This document shows positions 1-7,565 of a stretch of 64,000 nucleotides of DNA, piece after piece. Below the pieces are notes generated by a model, which was given only the letters and a program-made list of their open reading frames with translations, searched no databases and had not been told where the DNA came from. The number at the start of each line of letters is the position of its first letter. The first letter of the stretch is position 1. The stretch comes from Flavobacterium seoulense. GTDB taxonomy: Bacteria; Bacteroidota; Bacteroidia; Flavobacteriales; Flavobacteriaceae. Position numbers and translations under genes: made by a program. The DNA lies in the NCBI RefSeq assembly GCF_000695795.1, contig NZ_JNCA01000007.1:1-64000 (forward strand), given 5' to 3'.

Positions 1-53
1 TTGTCTAGTCCTGAAAAAGTGATACAGGATTAATAAAAAATAAAAGTACAATT

Positions 54-905
54 TTAAACAGTAGCAAGTTCAGGTTTGCTACTGTTTTTAGTTCTATAAG
101 TTCTCATTTGAATTGAATTTTGATTATGCATCTGGTTAGGTGTTAACATATAATTGGAATAATGAGGTCTAAATTGATTGTAAATATCAATTGCTTCTTT
201 AACTACTTTCTGCATGATTTGTTTTTTTTGGTTGTATTTATCAATCATAAATTCCTGTTTTAGGATACCATTAATTCTTTCTGCAACTACATTTTCATAA
301 GGATCCGAATTTTGGGTCATACTGCATTTTACTTTATTTTTACAGAGTACTTTTTGATATTCTTCAGCGCAATATTGCAATCCTCTATCAGAATGATGTA
401 TTAGTGTCTGTTTCTTGTTTTTACGTTGCTTAAGAGCCATTTTTAAAGCGAATAAACTACTTTTTGTATTTAGATTGTCAGCAACATAATAGCCCATTAT
501 TTTTTTAGAATAAGCATCTGTGACTAAACTTAAATAACAAGGAGCATCTCTCTTTCCAATATAGGTAATATCAGATACCCAAACTTGTTCGGGTCTGTTA
601 ATTTTTAAATCTAAAACCCAATTTTGATGTTTTCTAAATCGATGATGTGAGTTAGTTGTAAGATGATAACTCCGTTTAGGTTGTATTAATAAATGATTAG
701 CTCTGAGAATATCAAAGAATTTATCCCTGCCTATTTTCTTTAATTCAAGTTTGTCAAACAAAAGAAAATACAGCTTTCGGGTACCAATTCTAGGCATTAT
801 TTTTCTAATATCATTAACCATGGAAACTACTTCCTGAGCAATATGTTGTTTGTGTGTTTTCCTTTTGATTTTTCGATAATAAACCTGTCTATTTACCCCG
901 AACAA
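54..905 (-). CDS. IS3-family transposase OrfB (DDE integrase domain)
   Basis: This is the catalytic half of the transposase. From the TTG at 905 it reads 283 residues, with an N-terminal HTH_21-like region (about 20-80) and an rve integrase core. The DDE triad is visible as D112 (VWVSDITYIG), D173 (HHSDRGLQYC) and E209 (NVVAERINGI). The D-E spacing is 35, as in IS3 and retroviral integrases. There is no convincing independent start: the frame stays open upstream into the end of orfA in the -1 frame. The protein is therefore probably made as an OrfAB fusion by programmed -1 frameshifting at 941-947. It acts on the inverted repeats at 2-28 and 1361-1387. Confidence 0.93.
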   Translation of the reverse strand: MFGVNRQVYYRKIKRKTHKQHIAQEVVSMVNDIRKIMPRIGTRKLYFLLFDKLELKKIGRDKFFDILRANHLLIQPKRSYHLTTNSHHRFRKHQNWVLDLKINRPEQVWVSDITYIGKRDAPCYLSLVTDAYSKKIMGYYVADNLNTKSSLFALKMALKQRKNKKQTLIHHSDRGLQYCAEEYQKVLCKNKVKCSMTQNSDPYENVVAERINGILKQEFMIDKYNQKKQIMQKVVKEAIDIYNQFRPHYSNYMLTPNQMHNQNSIQMRTYRTKNSSKPELATV

Positions 906-919
906 ATAACAGGTAAACT

Positions 920-1348
920 TTATTGTTTCTTGTTGTTGTTCTTTAAATTGGTCGATTGTTCGGGTGGTAAGTTTTTTCGAATATCAATATGATATTCTTT
1001 TTCAGCTAAATCAATCATCATATCAAAAAGGATAACTTTTTTGTCTGCAACATAAGCTTGTCGCTCTAAAAAAGCTTTTTGTTTTTCTAATAATTTAACT
1101 TGGGCTTCAAGTTCCATTATTTTTTGTTCTGGTGATTTTGGCATATTAGAAGGTGTTTGGCTTTCCCAATCAAAATTACCAAATTTTCGTAACCATTGAA
1201 CAACAGTTGAACGTGCCTGAATGCCATATTTTCGGCAGGCGGAATGAGTAGATAGTCCTCCTTGCTCTATTTCTTGGACAACCTGAAGTTTAAAAGACAT
1301 ACTATAGTCTTTTTGTGTACGCTTAACATAATTAGTTTGTAATTCCAT
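920..1348 (-). CDS. IS3-family transposase OrfA (helix-turn-helix, leucine zipper)
   Basis: A 142-residue DNA-binding subunit of the IS3 element. Residues about 12-60 form a helix-turn-helix of the HTH_Tnp_1 type (YSMSFKLQVVQEI, then a helix ending VVQWLRKFG). Residues about 72-105 form a leucine-zipper-like coiled coil (IMELEAQVKLLEKQKAFLE) used for multimerisation. It starts with ATG at 1348, just inside the right inverted repeat, and stops at 920, 14 bases before the first possible orfB start. In this family OrfA alone binds the ends and regulates transposition, while the frameshifted OrfAB fusion is the transposase. Confidence 0.9.
   Translation of the reverse strand: MELQTNYVKRTQKDYSMSFKLQVVQEIEQGGLSTHSACRKYGIQARSTVVQWLRKFGNFDWESQTPSNMPKSPEQKIMELEAQVKLLEKQKAFLERQAYVADKKVILFDMMIDLAEKEYHIDIRKNLPPEQSTNLKNNNKKQ
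941..947 (-). promoter_or_regulatory. TTTAAAG slippery heptamer for -1 frameshift (OrfA to OrfAB)
   Basis: In the orfA frame the codons read AAT TTA AAG, giving T TTA AAG, which fits the X XXY YYZ rule for tandem -1 slippage. The -1 frame is open here and runs without a stop into orfB. The orfA stop lies about 20 bases downstream. Confidence 0.65.
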
Positions 1349-1399
1349 AACGATCTTTTTTGTGTATCGTTATTTCAGGACGGGACATTTTAATCATAA

Positions 1400-1537
1400 A
1401 AAAACGCCACAAAGAAATTCTCTTGTGGTGTTTTTATTTACTTTAAAATCTGAGCAGCGTGCTCTTTGGTTTTTACATTTTCAATTACTTCCTTGATGAT
1501 TCCGTTTTCGTCGATTACAAAAGTGGTTCTGTGAATT
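1400..1537. repeat. Left copy of 138-bp direct repeat (bcp 3' end plus terminator)
   Basis: Aligned without gaps to 2292-2429 (offset exactly 892 bp), with 8 mismatches in 138 positions. It contains the bcp terminator hairpin and the last about 33 codons of bcp. Similarity stops abruptly at 1537/2429. With the right copy it brackets the toxin-antitoxin pair. Confidence 0.92.
1438..1537 (-). pseudogene. bcp: Truncated 3' remnant of bcp (peroxiredoxin)
   Basis: This minus-strand stretch encodes the last about 33 residues of a BCP peroxiredoxin (HRTTFVIDENGIIKEV onward to AQILK and stop). It matches the C-terminus of the intact bcp at 2330-2782. It has no 5' part: at 1538 the sequence changes to unrelated DNA just upstream of the toxin gene. 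Of the six coding differences from the intact copy, four are silent and two fall in one codon (Asp to Lys). That pattern suggests two alleles diverging under selection rather than a decaying duplicate. I infer that an incoming unit displaced this older 3' end. Confidence 0.85.
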
Positions 1538-1559
1538 GCAACAAAAAATCATTAGAATA

Positions 1560-1591
1560 TTTTGTTTTAGTTCTCTTTTAAGATAACTTTG
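1560..1591 (+). promoter_or_regulatory. Bacteroidota-type promoter of the toxin-antitoxin operon
   Basis: A TTTTG at 1560-1564 and a TAACTTTG at 1584-1591 are separated by 19 bases, matching the TTTG-N(17-23)-TAnnTTTG consensus. The -7 box ends only four bases before the ATG at 1596, so transcription probably starts at or next to the start codon and the mRNA may be leaderless. Confidence 0.7.
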
Positions 1592-1595
1592 CTTT

Positions 1596-1928
1596 ATGAC
1601 AAGAACAATCATTTTTCATAAAAATTACTTCATCGATTTCTATCGTGAACAAGATATAAAAGTGAAAGGCAAAATTCAATATGTTCTTGAATTGATCAAA
1701 CAAGTCGATCGGGTTCCTGAAAAATTTTTAAAACATTTAACTGGAACAGATGGACTTTATGAAATTAGAGTGGAATATCAATCGAATATTTATAGAATAT
1801 TCTGCTGTTTTGACGACGGAAAATTGGTTGTACTTTTTAACGGTTTTCAAAAGAAAACTCAAAAGACACCAAAAAATGAAATCGAAAAAGCAATTGAATT
1901 AATGAACGAGTATTTTCAAGAAAAATAA
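1596..1928 (+). CDS. RelE/HigB-like toxin of a type II toxin-antitoxin pair
   Basis: A 110-residue protein of the phage Gp49/HigB branch of the RelE superfamily, by recognition of the pattern. It has a compact beta-rich C-terminal core (GLYEIRVEYQSNIYRIFCCF, then LVVLFNGFQKKTQKTP) after two N-terminal helices. Family members are ribosome-dependent mRNA interferases. The basic Lys/Arg residues in the IYRIF and FQKKTQKTP strands are the expected RNA-contacting positions. The gene is followed after two bases by an XRE-type antitoxin gene, the toxin-first order typical of HigBA. It sits in a 754-bp unique segment between two copies of the bcp 3' end. Confidence 0.85.
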   Translation: MTRTIIFHKNYFIDFYREQDIKVKGKIQYVLELIKQVDRVPEKFLKHLTGTDGLYEIRVEYQSNIYRIFCCFDDGKLVVLFNGFQKKTQKTPKNEIEKAIELMNEYFQEK

Positions 1929-1930
1929 TT

Positions 1931-2230
1931 ATGAAAAATTACGATAACATAAAAACATTTGATGAGCTAATAGAATTAGAGCACGGAAACATCGGGACAG
2001 AAAACCGAAATAAATATGAAGAAAACTCTCAAATGTTCATCATTAGCGAAATGCTTAAAGAAGCCAGAAAAAATGCTAATCTTACGCAAGAACAATTAGC
2101 AGAGAAAACCGGAACAAAGAAAAGCTACATTTCTAAAATTGAAAACGCAAAAGGAAATATTCAGCTTTCAACACTAATCCGAATTTTTGAAATCGGATTA
2201 AACAAAAGAATCGGATTTACATTTCTTTAA
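1931..2230 (+). CDS. XRE-family antitoxin (HigA-like)
   Basis: A 99-residue helix-turn-helix protein. Residues about 38-92 form an HTH_3 domain: EMLKEARKNANLTQEQLAEK, then TKKSYISKIENAKGN as the recognition region, then STLIRIFEIGL. The N-terminal about 35 acidic residues are likely the toxin-neutralising segment. It begins two bases after the toxin stop codon, so the two genes are one transcript, and antitoxins of this type usually bind the operon promoter. I see no clear long palindrome over the promoter at 1560-1591. Function is inferred from domain and neighbour. Confidence 0.85.
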   Translation: MKNYDNIKTFDELIELEHGNIGTENRNKYEENSQMFIISEMLKEARKNANLTQEQLAEKTGTKKSYISKIENAKGNIQLSTLIRIFEIGLNKRIGFTFL

Positions 2231-2291
2231 TAGAAATAGCAGTTTCAATCAGAAACAGATTTCTTAAAAAAGTATAAAACTTTACTAAACT

Positions 2292-2429
2292 AAAAACGCC
2301 ACAAAGAAATTCTCTTGTGGCGTTTTCATTTACTTTAAAATTTGAGCAGCGTGCTCTTTGGTTTTTACGTTTTCAATTACTTCGTCGATGATTCCGTTTT
2401 CGTCGATTACAAAAGTAGTCCTGTGAATT
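2292..2429. repeat. Right copy of 138-bp direct repeat (3' end of intact bcp)
   Basis: Partner of 1400-1537 with 130 of 138 positions identical and no gap. Recombination between the two copies would remove exactly 892 bp, including the whole toxin-antitoxin pair, and leave one intact bcp. Confidence 0.92.
2293..2326. terminator. Hairpin terminator between antitoxin and bcp (both directions)
   Basis: An 11-bp stem, AAAACGCCACA with TGTGGCGTTTT, lies between convergent genes and ends in a T tract on each strand. A second copy with one G:U pair is at 1401-1434. Confidence 0.8.
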
Positions 2430-2782
2430 CCGTCATATTCGCGTCCCATGAACTTTTTTGGTCCCCATACGCCAAATGCCTGAATAACTTCTTTTTCTTC
2501 GTCAGCCAATAATGGAAAAGGAAATTCGTATTTATCTTTGAATTTAGCCTGCGCTTTTGCCGAATCAGCACTTACACCTAACAAAGCATAATTATTGGCC
2601 TGAAAACGCTCGAAATTATCTCTTAAATCACAGGCTTCGGCAGTACAGCCCGGCGTATTGGCTTTTGGATAAAAGAAAACCACTAGTTTTTTCCCTTTAT
2701 AATCTTCTAATTGATGTGGCTTTCCGTCCTGGTCTACGCCAAAAAAATCGGGAGCTTTATCGCCTTTTTTTAATGTTGTCAT
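2330..2782 (-). CDS. bcp: Thioredoxin-dependent thiol peroxidase (BCP/PrxQ)
   Basis: A 150-residue peroxiredoxin that reduces hydrogen and organic peroxides with electrons from thioredoxin. The start at MTTLKKGDKAPDF (2782) gives the usual family length; an upstream frame extension to 2830 reads through intergenic repeat DNA and is unlikely. The peroxidatic and resolving cysteines are C46 and C51 in TPGCTAEAC, the five-residue spacing of PrxQ. The last about 33 codons lie in the direct repeat shared with 1438-1537, so the 3' end of this intact gene may have arrived with the toxin-antitoxin unit. The region upstream of the start carries the degenerate repeat AAGTTCGCAAAG/AAGTTCACTAAG. Confidence 0.93.
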   Translation of the reverse strand: MTTLKKGDKAPDFFGVDQDGKPHQLEDYKGKKLVVFFYPKANTPGCTAEACDLRDNFERFQANNYALLGVSADSAKAQAKFKDKYEFPFPLLADEEKEVIQAFGVWGPKKFMGREYDGIHRTTFVIDENGIIDEVIENVKTKEHAAQILK

Positions 2783-2930
2783 GTTTTTTCTATTTAACCA
2801 CAAAGTTCGCAAAGCTTCCGCTAAGTTCACTAAGTTTTATTTTTTAATTGTTTTTGATATTGACATTGTCATTGATTTTTTGCCATTGCCATTGAAATTC
2901 CTTTTCTTTACGATTCAAAATTAAACTAAA

Positions 2931-3578
2931 ATGACCAAACAAGAAAGGGTAACTTTTGTTATAAATACATTAAAAGAACTCTATCCTACTATTCCGGTTC
3001 CCTTAGACCATAAAGATCCATACACGCTGTTAATTGCGGTTTTGCTTTCGGCTCAATGCACCGATGTACGTGTAAACCAAATTACGCCTTTGCTTTTTGC
3101 AAAAGCCGATAATCCATATGATATGGTAAAAATGACAGTGGAAGAAATCAAGGAAATCATTCGACCTTGTGGATTATCGCCAATGAAATCGAAAGGAATT
3201 CATGGCTTATCACAAATTCTAATCGAAAAACACAATGGTATTGTACCGCAGAGTTTTGAAGCTCTGGAAGAATTACCTGCTGTAGGACATAAAACGGCAA
3301 GCGTAGTGATGTCGCAGGCTTTTGGAGTTCCGGCATTTCCTGTAGATACTCATATTCACCGATTAATGTACAAATGGAATTTATCCAATGGAAAAAGTGT
3401 TGCCCAAACCGAAAAAGATGCCAAACGTATTTTTCCTGAAGAAATTTGGAACGATTTACATTTGCAGATTATTTGGTACGGTAGAGAATATTCGCCCGCT
3501 CGTGGCTGGAGTTTAGAAAAAGATGTTATTACCAGGACCATTGGAAGAAAAACAGCCTTAGATGGCTATAAAAAGTAA
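2931..3578 (+). CDS. nth: Endonuclease III-like DNA glycosylase lacking the FeS cysteines
   Basis: A 215-residue HhH-GPD glycosylase for oxidised pyrimidines in base excision repair. The helix-hairpin-helix ELPAVGHKTASVV carries the catalytic lysine K121, and the catalytic aspartate is D139 in FPVDTHIHR; both match the E. coli Nth positions. The C-terminal C-X6-C-X2-C-X5-C loop that binds the 4Fe-4S cluster in E. coli Nth is absent: after WYGREYSPARGW the protein has no cysteine, and the only cysteines are C43 and C80. It starts at ATG 2931 and ends at a hairpin terminator. Confidence 0.92.
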   Translation: MTKQERVTFVINTLKELYPTIPVPLDHKDPYTLLIAVLLSAQCTDVRVNQITPLLFAKADNPYDMVKMTVEEIKEIIRPCGLSPMKSKGIHGLSQILIEKHNGIVPQSFEALEELPAVGHKTASVVMSQAFGVPAFPVDTHIHRLMYKWNLSNGKSVAQTEKDAKRIFPEEIWNDLHLQIIWYGREYSPARGWSLEKDVITRTIGRKTALDGYKK

Positions 3579-3611
3579 ATCTCACTAATTTTATAACAAT
3601 TAGTGAGATTT
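3577..3611 (+). terminator. Hairpin after nth
   Basis: A 14-bp inverted repeat, AAATCTCACTAATT with AATTAGTGAGATTT, directly follows the nth stop. It lies between convergent genes and probably ends transcription from both sides. Confidence 0.7.
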
Positions 3612-3636
3612 ACCAAAACAGCTATTACTAGCTTAA

Positions 3637-3780
3637 TTAATTCGCAACGATTTCAAAACTTTTATTTGCTACATTAATCATGTGCAGTGCTTTTGAATAA
3701 TTCAAAAGAAAAGAAACAACTTCTTTTTTAGGTTTCATCTTTGTCGTAAGTTGATTTTTTTTAGAGTAAATTTTTGCCAT
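3637..3780 (-). CDS. Small basic conserved-looking protein (47 aa)
   Basis: An ORF of 47 residues starts at ATG 3780 with MAKIYSKKNQLTTKMK and ends with FEIVAN. It is lysine-rich at the N-terminus, with a hydrophobic middle (VVSFLLNYSKALHMI). It sits alone between the nth terminator and the sigma-factor gene, and it fills a gap that otherwise has no explanation. I have an impression of similar short proteins in other Flavobacterium genomes but cannot confirm it here. No function can be assigned. The length is near the limit at which chance ORFs occur, but the lysine-first, hydrophobic-core composition looks coding. Confidence 0.55.
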   Translation of the reverse strand: MAKIYSKKNQLTTKMKPKKEVVSFLLNYSKALHMINVANKSFEIVAN

Positions 3781-3836
3781 GCTGTATTTATATTTTTATA
3801 TGTTAGAATACAACGTGACAAGTATTTAAATATTGC

Positions 3837-4424
3837 TTAATTGGTCAAAATAATTTGATGTTTATCAATTACTTTTCTCAAATTCATCAAAGCATAACGC
3901 ATTCTGCCTAAAGAAGTATTAATACTTACACCTGTCAGCTCTGAAATTTCTTTAAAACTCATGTCTTTATACATACGCATGATTAAAACTTCCTTTTGAT
4001 CTTCCGGAAGTTCTTCAATCAGTTTCTGAATATCTAATTCTACCTGATTTGCAATTAACTGATTTTCGATAGTTAACGCATCATCTGTCATAATCGAAAA
4101 AACCGAGAATTCTTCGGTCTCCCGATACAATGGCATTTTCTTGTTTTTTCTAAAAAAATCGATGATTAAATTGTGTGCAATTCGCATCACCCAAGGAAGA
4201 AATTTACCTTCTTCGTTATAAGAATTGGATTTTAAAGTTTTAATCACTTTTATAAAAGTGTCCTGAAAAATATCATTAGCAACATCTCTGTCAGATACTT
4301 TTGAATATATAAAACCGTAAATTTTTGATTCGTGTCTTTTTATTAGGGTAGCCAAGGCTTCTTCTTTGCCCGCTACATAATCCTGTACCAACAAAGCGTC
4401 GGGAATTTGAATATCAGCTATCAT
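3837..4424 (-). CDS. ECF-type RNA polymerase sigma factor
   Basis: A 195-residue sigma-70 family protein of the extracytoplasmic-function group. Region 2 is at about residues 20-90 (DVANDIFQDTFIKVI for core binding, then FLPWVMRIAHNLIIDFFRK for -10 recognition). Region 4 is at about 135-185 (LPEDQKEVLIMRMYKDMSF, then FKEISELTGVSINTSLGRM as the -35 helix-turn-helix). No anti-sigma factor is adjacent, unlike the FecI/FecR or RpoE pairs, so control may be transcriptional. The leader of about 290 bases shared with divergent uvrA holds no other gene. Confidence 0.93.
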   Translation of the reverse strand: MIADIQIPDALLVQDYVAGKEEALATLIKRHESKIYGFIYSKVSDRDVANDIFQDTFIKVIKTLKSNSYNEEGKFLPWVMRIAHNLIIDFFRKNKKMPLYRETEEFSVFSIMTDDALTIENQLIANQVELDIQKLIEELPEDQKEVLIMRMYKDMSFKEISELTGVSINTSLGRMRYALMNLRKVIDKHQIILTN

Positions 4425-4689
4425 AGTAATACTTTTTAGTATAAGTTAATTTGGGTTATTTTTCTAAAAAGTAGTTGTATACTATAGGCGCTTTTATTTT
4501 AAAAAGATTATTCGATTTTTCAAATTTAACAAATAATTGTTTCGACCAACAAATAAAAGGATGAAAAATTGCATAAAAATAATTATTTATTAATTTTTGA
4601 CTCATTTAACAGCAATATTGACGCTAAAGATTAAGAAACACTATTCTAACTTAGAAGAAACCTAAGTTTATTGTCTTCTGGAAAATGAT

Positions 4690-4697
4690 TACTTTTG
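4690..4697 (+). promoter_or_regulatory. -7 box upstream of uvrA
   Basis: TACTTTTG matches TAnnTTTG and lies 19 bases before the uvrA start. The nearest TTG (4672-4674) is 15 bases upstream, a little short for a -33 box. Confidence 0.45.
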
Positions 4698-4716
4698 TAG
4701 AAATCCAATATCGTTT

Positions 4717-7503
4717 ATGCAAGTTGACTTTTCTAAAATAGATCCAAAGAAAAACATAATAATCAAAGGAGCTCAGGTTCATAATTTAAAGAATCTTGAT
4801 GTTGTAATTCCGCGCAATAAATTAGTGGTAATAACTGGTCTTTCAGGGTCTGGAAAATCCAGTTTAGCCTTTGATACTTTGTATGCCGAAGGACAGCGCC
4901 GTTATGTAGAAAGTTTATCTTCGTATGCGAGGCAATTTCTTGGAAGATTAGACAAACCTAAAGTAGAATACATCAAAGGAATTGCTCCAGCGATTGCAAT
5001 TGAACAAAAAGTTAATACTACAAATGCGCGTTCAACGGTAGGAACTTCGACTGAAATTTACGACTACATGAAATTGTTGTATGCGCGAATAGGAAGAACT
5101 TTTTCTCCAGTTTCAGGTCGTGAAGCCAAAAAAAATACGGTTACAGATGTTGTTGCTGATGTAAAAACTTTAGAACTTAACAGCAAATGGTTATTGCTTG
5201 CTCCTATTCATCTTGAAGAAGGAAGACAATTGGAAGACAAACTGAAAGTATTACTTCAGCAAGGATTTTCAAGAATATTAGTCAATAATGAAACCGTTCG
5301 TTTAGATGAAATTGACCAACATTCATTAGACAATAAAGATGTTACTTTAATTGTTGACCGAATTGTAGTTAAGGACGAAGAAGAATTTTATAATCGCCTT
5401 GCCGATGCGGTACAAACTGCATTTTATGAAGGAAAAGGAATCTGTTATTTGCAGGAATTAAATTCAGATAAAAGATTTGATTATTCGAATAATTTCGAAT
5501 TGGATGGTATTACTTTTTTAGAGCCCAACTTACATTTATTCAGCTTTAACAATCCTTATGGAGCCTGCCCAAGTTGTGAAGGTTACGGAAATATTATTGG
5601 TATCGATGCCGAATTAGTAGTTCCTAATACGAGTTTATCAATTTTTGAAAATGCTATTTTCCCATGGCGTGGGGAAAGTATGAGTTGGTATCGTGACCAA
5701 TTAGTGAATAGCGCTTACAAATTTGATTTCCCTATTCATAAACCTTTCTTTCAGTTAACCGAAGAACAAAAAGAATTAATCTGGACTGGAAATTCTTATT
5801 TTCAGGGTTTAAATGATTTTTTTGCAGAGCTGGAAGAGAAAAACTATAAGATACAAAACCGCGTGATGTTATCACGTTACCGAGGAAAAACCAAATGCCA
5901 AAGTTGTAAAGGACGACGCCTTCGTCCGGAAGCTTCTTATGTAAAAATAAATGGTAAAACGGTTTCTGATCTTGTTGATTTACCTATTAAACATTTAGTT
6001 GATTTCTTTAAAAATTTAGATTTAAACGAATACGAAAAACAAATTGCTAAAAGATTATTAGTCGAAATCAATAATCGTTTGTCTTTTTTAACCGAGGTGG
6101 GTTTAGATTATTTGACTTTGAATCGAAATTCTTCCACACTTTCAGGAGGAGAATCACAGCGTATTAATTTAGCAACTTCACTTGGAAGTAGTTTGGTTGG
6201 TTCGATGTATATTCTGGATGAACCGAGTATTGGTTTACACCCAAAAGACAGTGAGCGTTTAATAAAAGTGTTACTTTCATTACGTGATTTAGGCAATACT
6301 GTAATTGTTGTAGAACACGACGAAGACATCATGAAAGCTGCCGATATGATTATTGACATTGGTCCTGAAGCAGGAACTTTTGGAGGAGAATTGGTCGCTC
6401 AGGGAAATTTTAAAGAAATATTAAAATCGAATTCTTTAACTTCAAAATACCTTAGCGGAGATTTAGAAATTGCGGTTCCTAAAAAACGTCGTGCTTTTAA
6501 AAATCATATTGAAATAAAAGGCGCCAGAGAAAATAATCTTCAAAATATTGATGTTACATTTCCACTAGATGTGTTAACAGTAATTACAGGAGTTTCCGGA
6601 AGTGGAAAAAGTACATTAATCAAAAAAATCCTGTTTCCAGCCATGCAGAAAAAGCTGGATAATGCAGGAGAAAAAGCAGGTCAGTTTACCGAAATAACTG
6701 GTTCATTTTCTCATATCAAGCATATTGAATATGTAGATCAAAACCCGATAGGAAGAAGTTCGCGATCTAATCCGGTAACTTACATTAAAGCTTATGATGA
6801 CATTAGAGATTTATTTGCAAAAGAAAAACTATCTAAAATAAGAGGTTACCAGGCCAAACATTTTTCTTTTAATGTTGATGGCGGTCGTTGCGAAACCTGC
6901 AGCGGTGAAGGAACTATCAATGTAGAAATGGTTTTTATGGCCGATGTACAATTACCATGCGAAACCTGTAATGGAAAACGCTTTAAAAAAGAAGTCCTTG
7001 AAGTAGCTTTTGAAGGCAAAAACATCAATGATATTTTAACAATGACTATTGATGATGCTCTGGCTTTCTTTGAAAAAAATAAACAAAATAAAATTACTCA
7101 AAAACTAAAACCTTTGCAGGATGTTGGTTTAGGTTATGTACAATTAGGTCAATCTTCATCTACCCTTTCTGGCGGTGAAGCACAGCGTATCAAACTGGCT
7201 TCTTTCCTCGTAAAAGGAGCTACTAAAGAAAAAGCCTTATTTGTTTTTGACGAACCTACCACTGGATTACATTTTCATGATATCAAAAAGCTTTTAGCTT
7301 CATTCGATGCTTTAATCGAAAAAGGACATTCTTTATTAGTTATCGAACACAATCTCGACCTGATTAAATGTGCCGACTGGATTATTGATTTAGGCCCTGA
7401 AGGAGGCGAAAATGGAGGACAATTATTAGCCGTAGGAACACCCGAAGAAATTGTAAAAAACAAAAAATCAATTACTGCTAAGTATTTAAAAGAAAAGCTG
7501 TAA
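4717..7503 (+). CDS. uvrA: Excinuclease ABC subunit A
   Basis: The damage-sensing ATPase of nucleotide excision repair, which loads UvrB at lesions. At 928 residues it is of normal length. It has two ABC modules: Walker A motifs [10 protein letters not shown] (about 40-49) and [10 protein letters not shown], and signature motifs LSGGESQRI and LSGGEAQRI, each followed by a Walker B ([10 protein letters not shown] and FDEPTTGLH). Zinc-finger cysteine pairs are visible as CPSCEGYG with CQSCKGRRL and CETCSGEG with CETCNGKRF. It is a single-gene unit with a -7 box just upstream and a strong terminator just downstream. Confidence 0.98.
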   Translation: MQVDFSKIDPKKNIIIKGAQVHNLKNLDVVIPRNKLVVITGLSGSGKSSLAFDTLYAEGQRRYVESLSSYARQFLGRLDKPKVEYIKGIAPAIAIEQKVNTTNARSTVGTSTEIYDYMKLLYARIGRTFSPVSGREAKKNTVTDVVADVKTLELNSKWLLLAPIHLEEGRQLEDKLKVLLQQGFSRILVNNETVRLDEIDQHSLDNKDVTLIVDRIVVKDEEEFYNRLADAVQTAFYEGKGICYLQELNSDKRFDYSNNFELDGITFLEPNLHLFSFNNPYGACPSCEGYGNIIGIDAELVVPNTSLSIFENAIFPWRGESMSWYRDQLVNSAYKFDFPIHKPFFQLTEEQKELIWTGNSYFQGLNDFFAELEEKNYKIQNRVMLSRYRGKTKCQSCKGRRLRPEASYVKINGKTVSDLVDLPIKHLVDFFKNLDLNEYEKQIAKRLLVEINNRLSFLTEVGLDYLTLNRNSSTLSGGESQRINLATSLGSSLVGSMYILDEPSIGLHPKDSERLIKVLLSLRDLGNTVIVVEHDEDIMKAADMIIDIGPEAGTFGGELVAQGNFKEILKSNSLTSKYLSGDLEIAVPKKRRAFKNHIEIKGARENNLQNIDVTFPLDVLTVITGVSGSGKSTLIKKILFPAMQKKLDNAGEKAGQFTEITGSFSHIKHIEYVDQNPIGRSSRSNPVTYIKAYDDIRDLFAKEKLSKIRGYQAKHFSFNVDGGRCETCSGEGTINVEMVFMADVQLPCETCNGKRFKKEVLEVAFEGKNINDILTMTIDDALAFFEKNKQNKITQKLKPLQDVGLGYVQLGQSSSTLSGGEAQRIKLASFLVKGATKEKALFVFDEPTTGLHFHDIKKLLASFDALIEKGHSLLVIEHNLDLIKCADWIIDLGPEGGENGGQLLAVGTPEEIVKNKKSITAKYLKEKL

Positions 7504-7510
7504 AAACAAA

Positions 7511-7547
7511 AAAACTCCGTCTGTTTATCTTAACAAGACGGAGTTTT
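7511..7547 (+). terminator. Rho-independent terminator of uvrA
   Basis: A 12-bp stem, AAAACTCCGTCT with AGACGGAGTTTT, followed by a T run, nine bases after the uvrA stop; it also faces the convergent gene at 7566. Confidence 0.88.
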
Positions 7548-7565
7548 TTATTTTATTCTACACTA

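Larger units (their letters stand above)
2..1387 (-). mobile_element. Complete IS3-family insertion sequence, 1386 bp
   Basis: The ends form an imperfect inverted repeat: bases 2-28 and the reverse complement of 1361-1387 agree at 20 of 27 positions. Both ends begin TGTC and share the core GTCCTGAAA and then GATACA. Between them lie orfA and orfB, both read on the minus strand, with a TTTAAAG slippery site near the end of orfA. The length fits the IS3 family (about 1.2-1.5 kb). Only one base of left flank is visible, so a target-site duplication cannot be verified; that base is T and the right flank is TTT. Both ORFs are intact, so the element looks potentially active. Confidence 0.93.

Noticed and set aside
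2557..2847. Plus-strand ORF of 96 codons opposite bcp
   Set aside because: It lies fully opposite the well-supported bcp gene and its product shows no family pattern, so it is a shadow frame.
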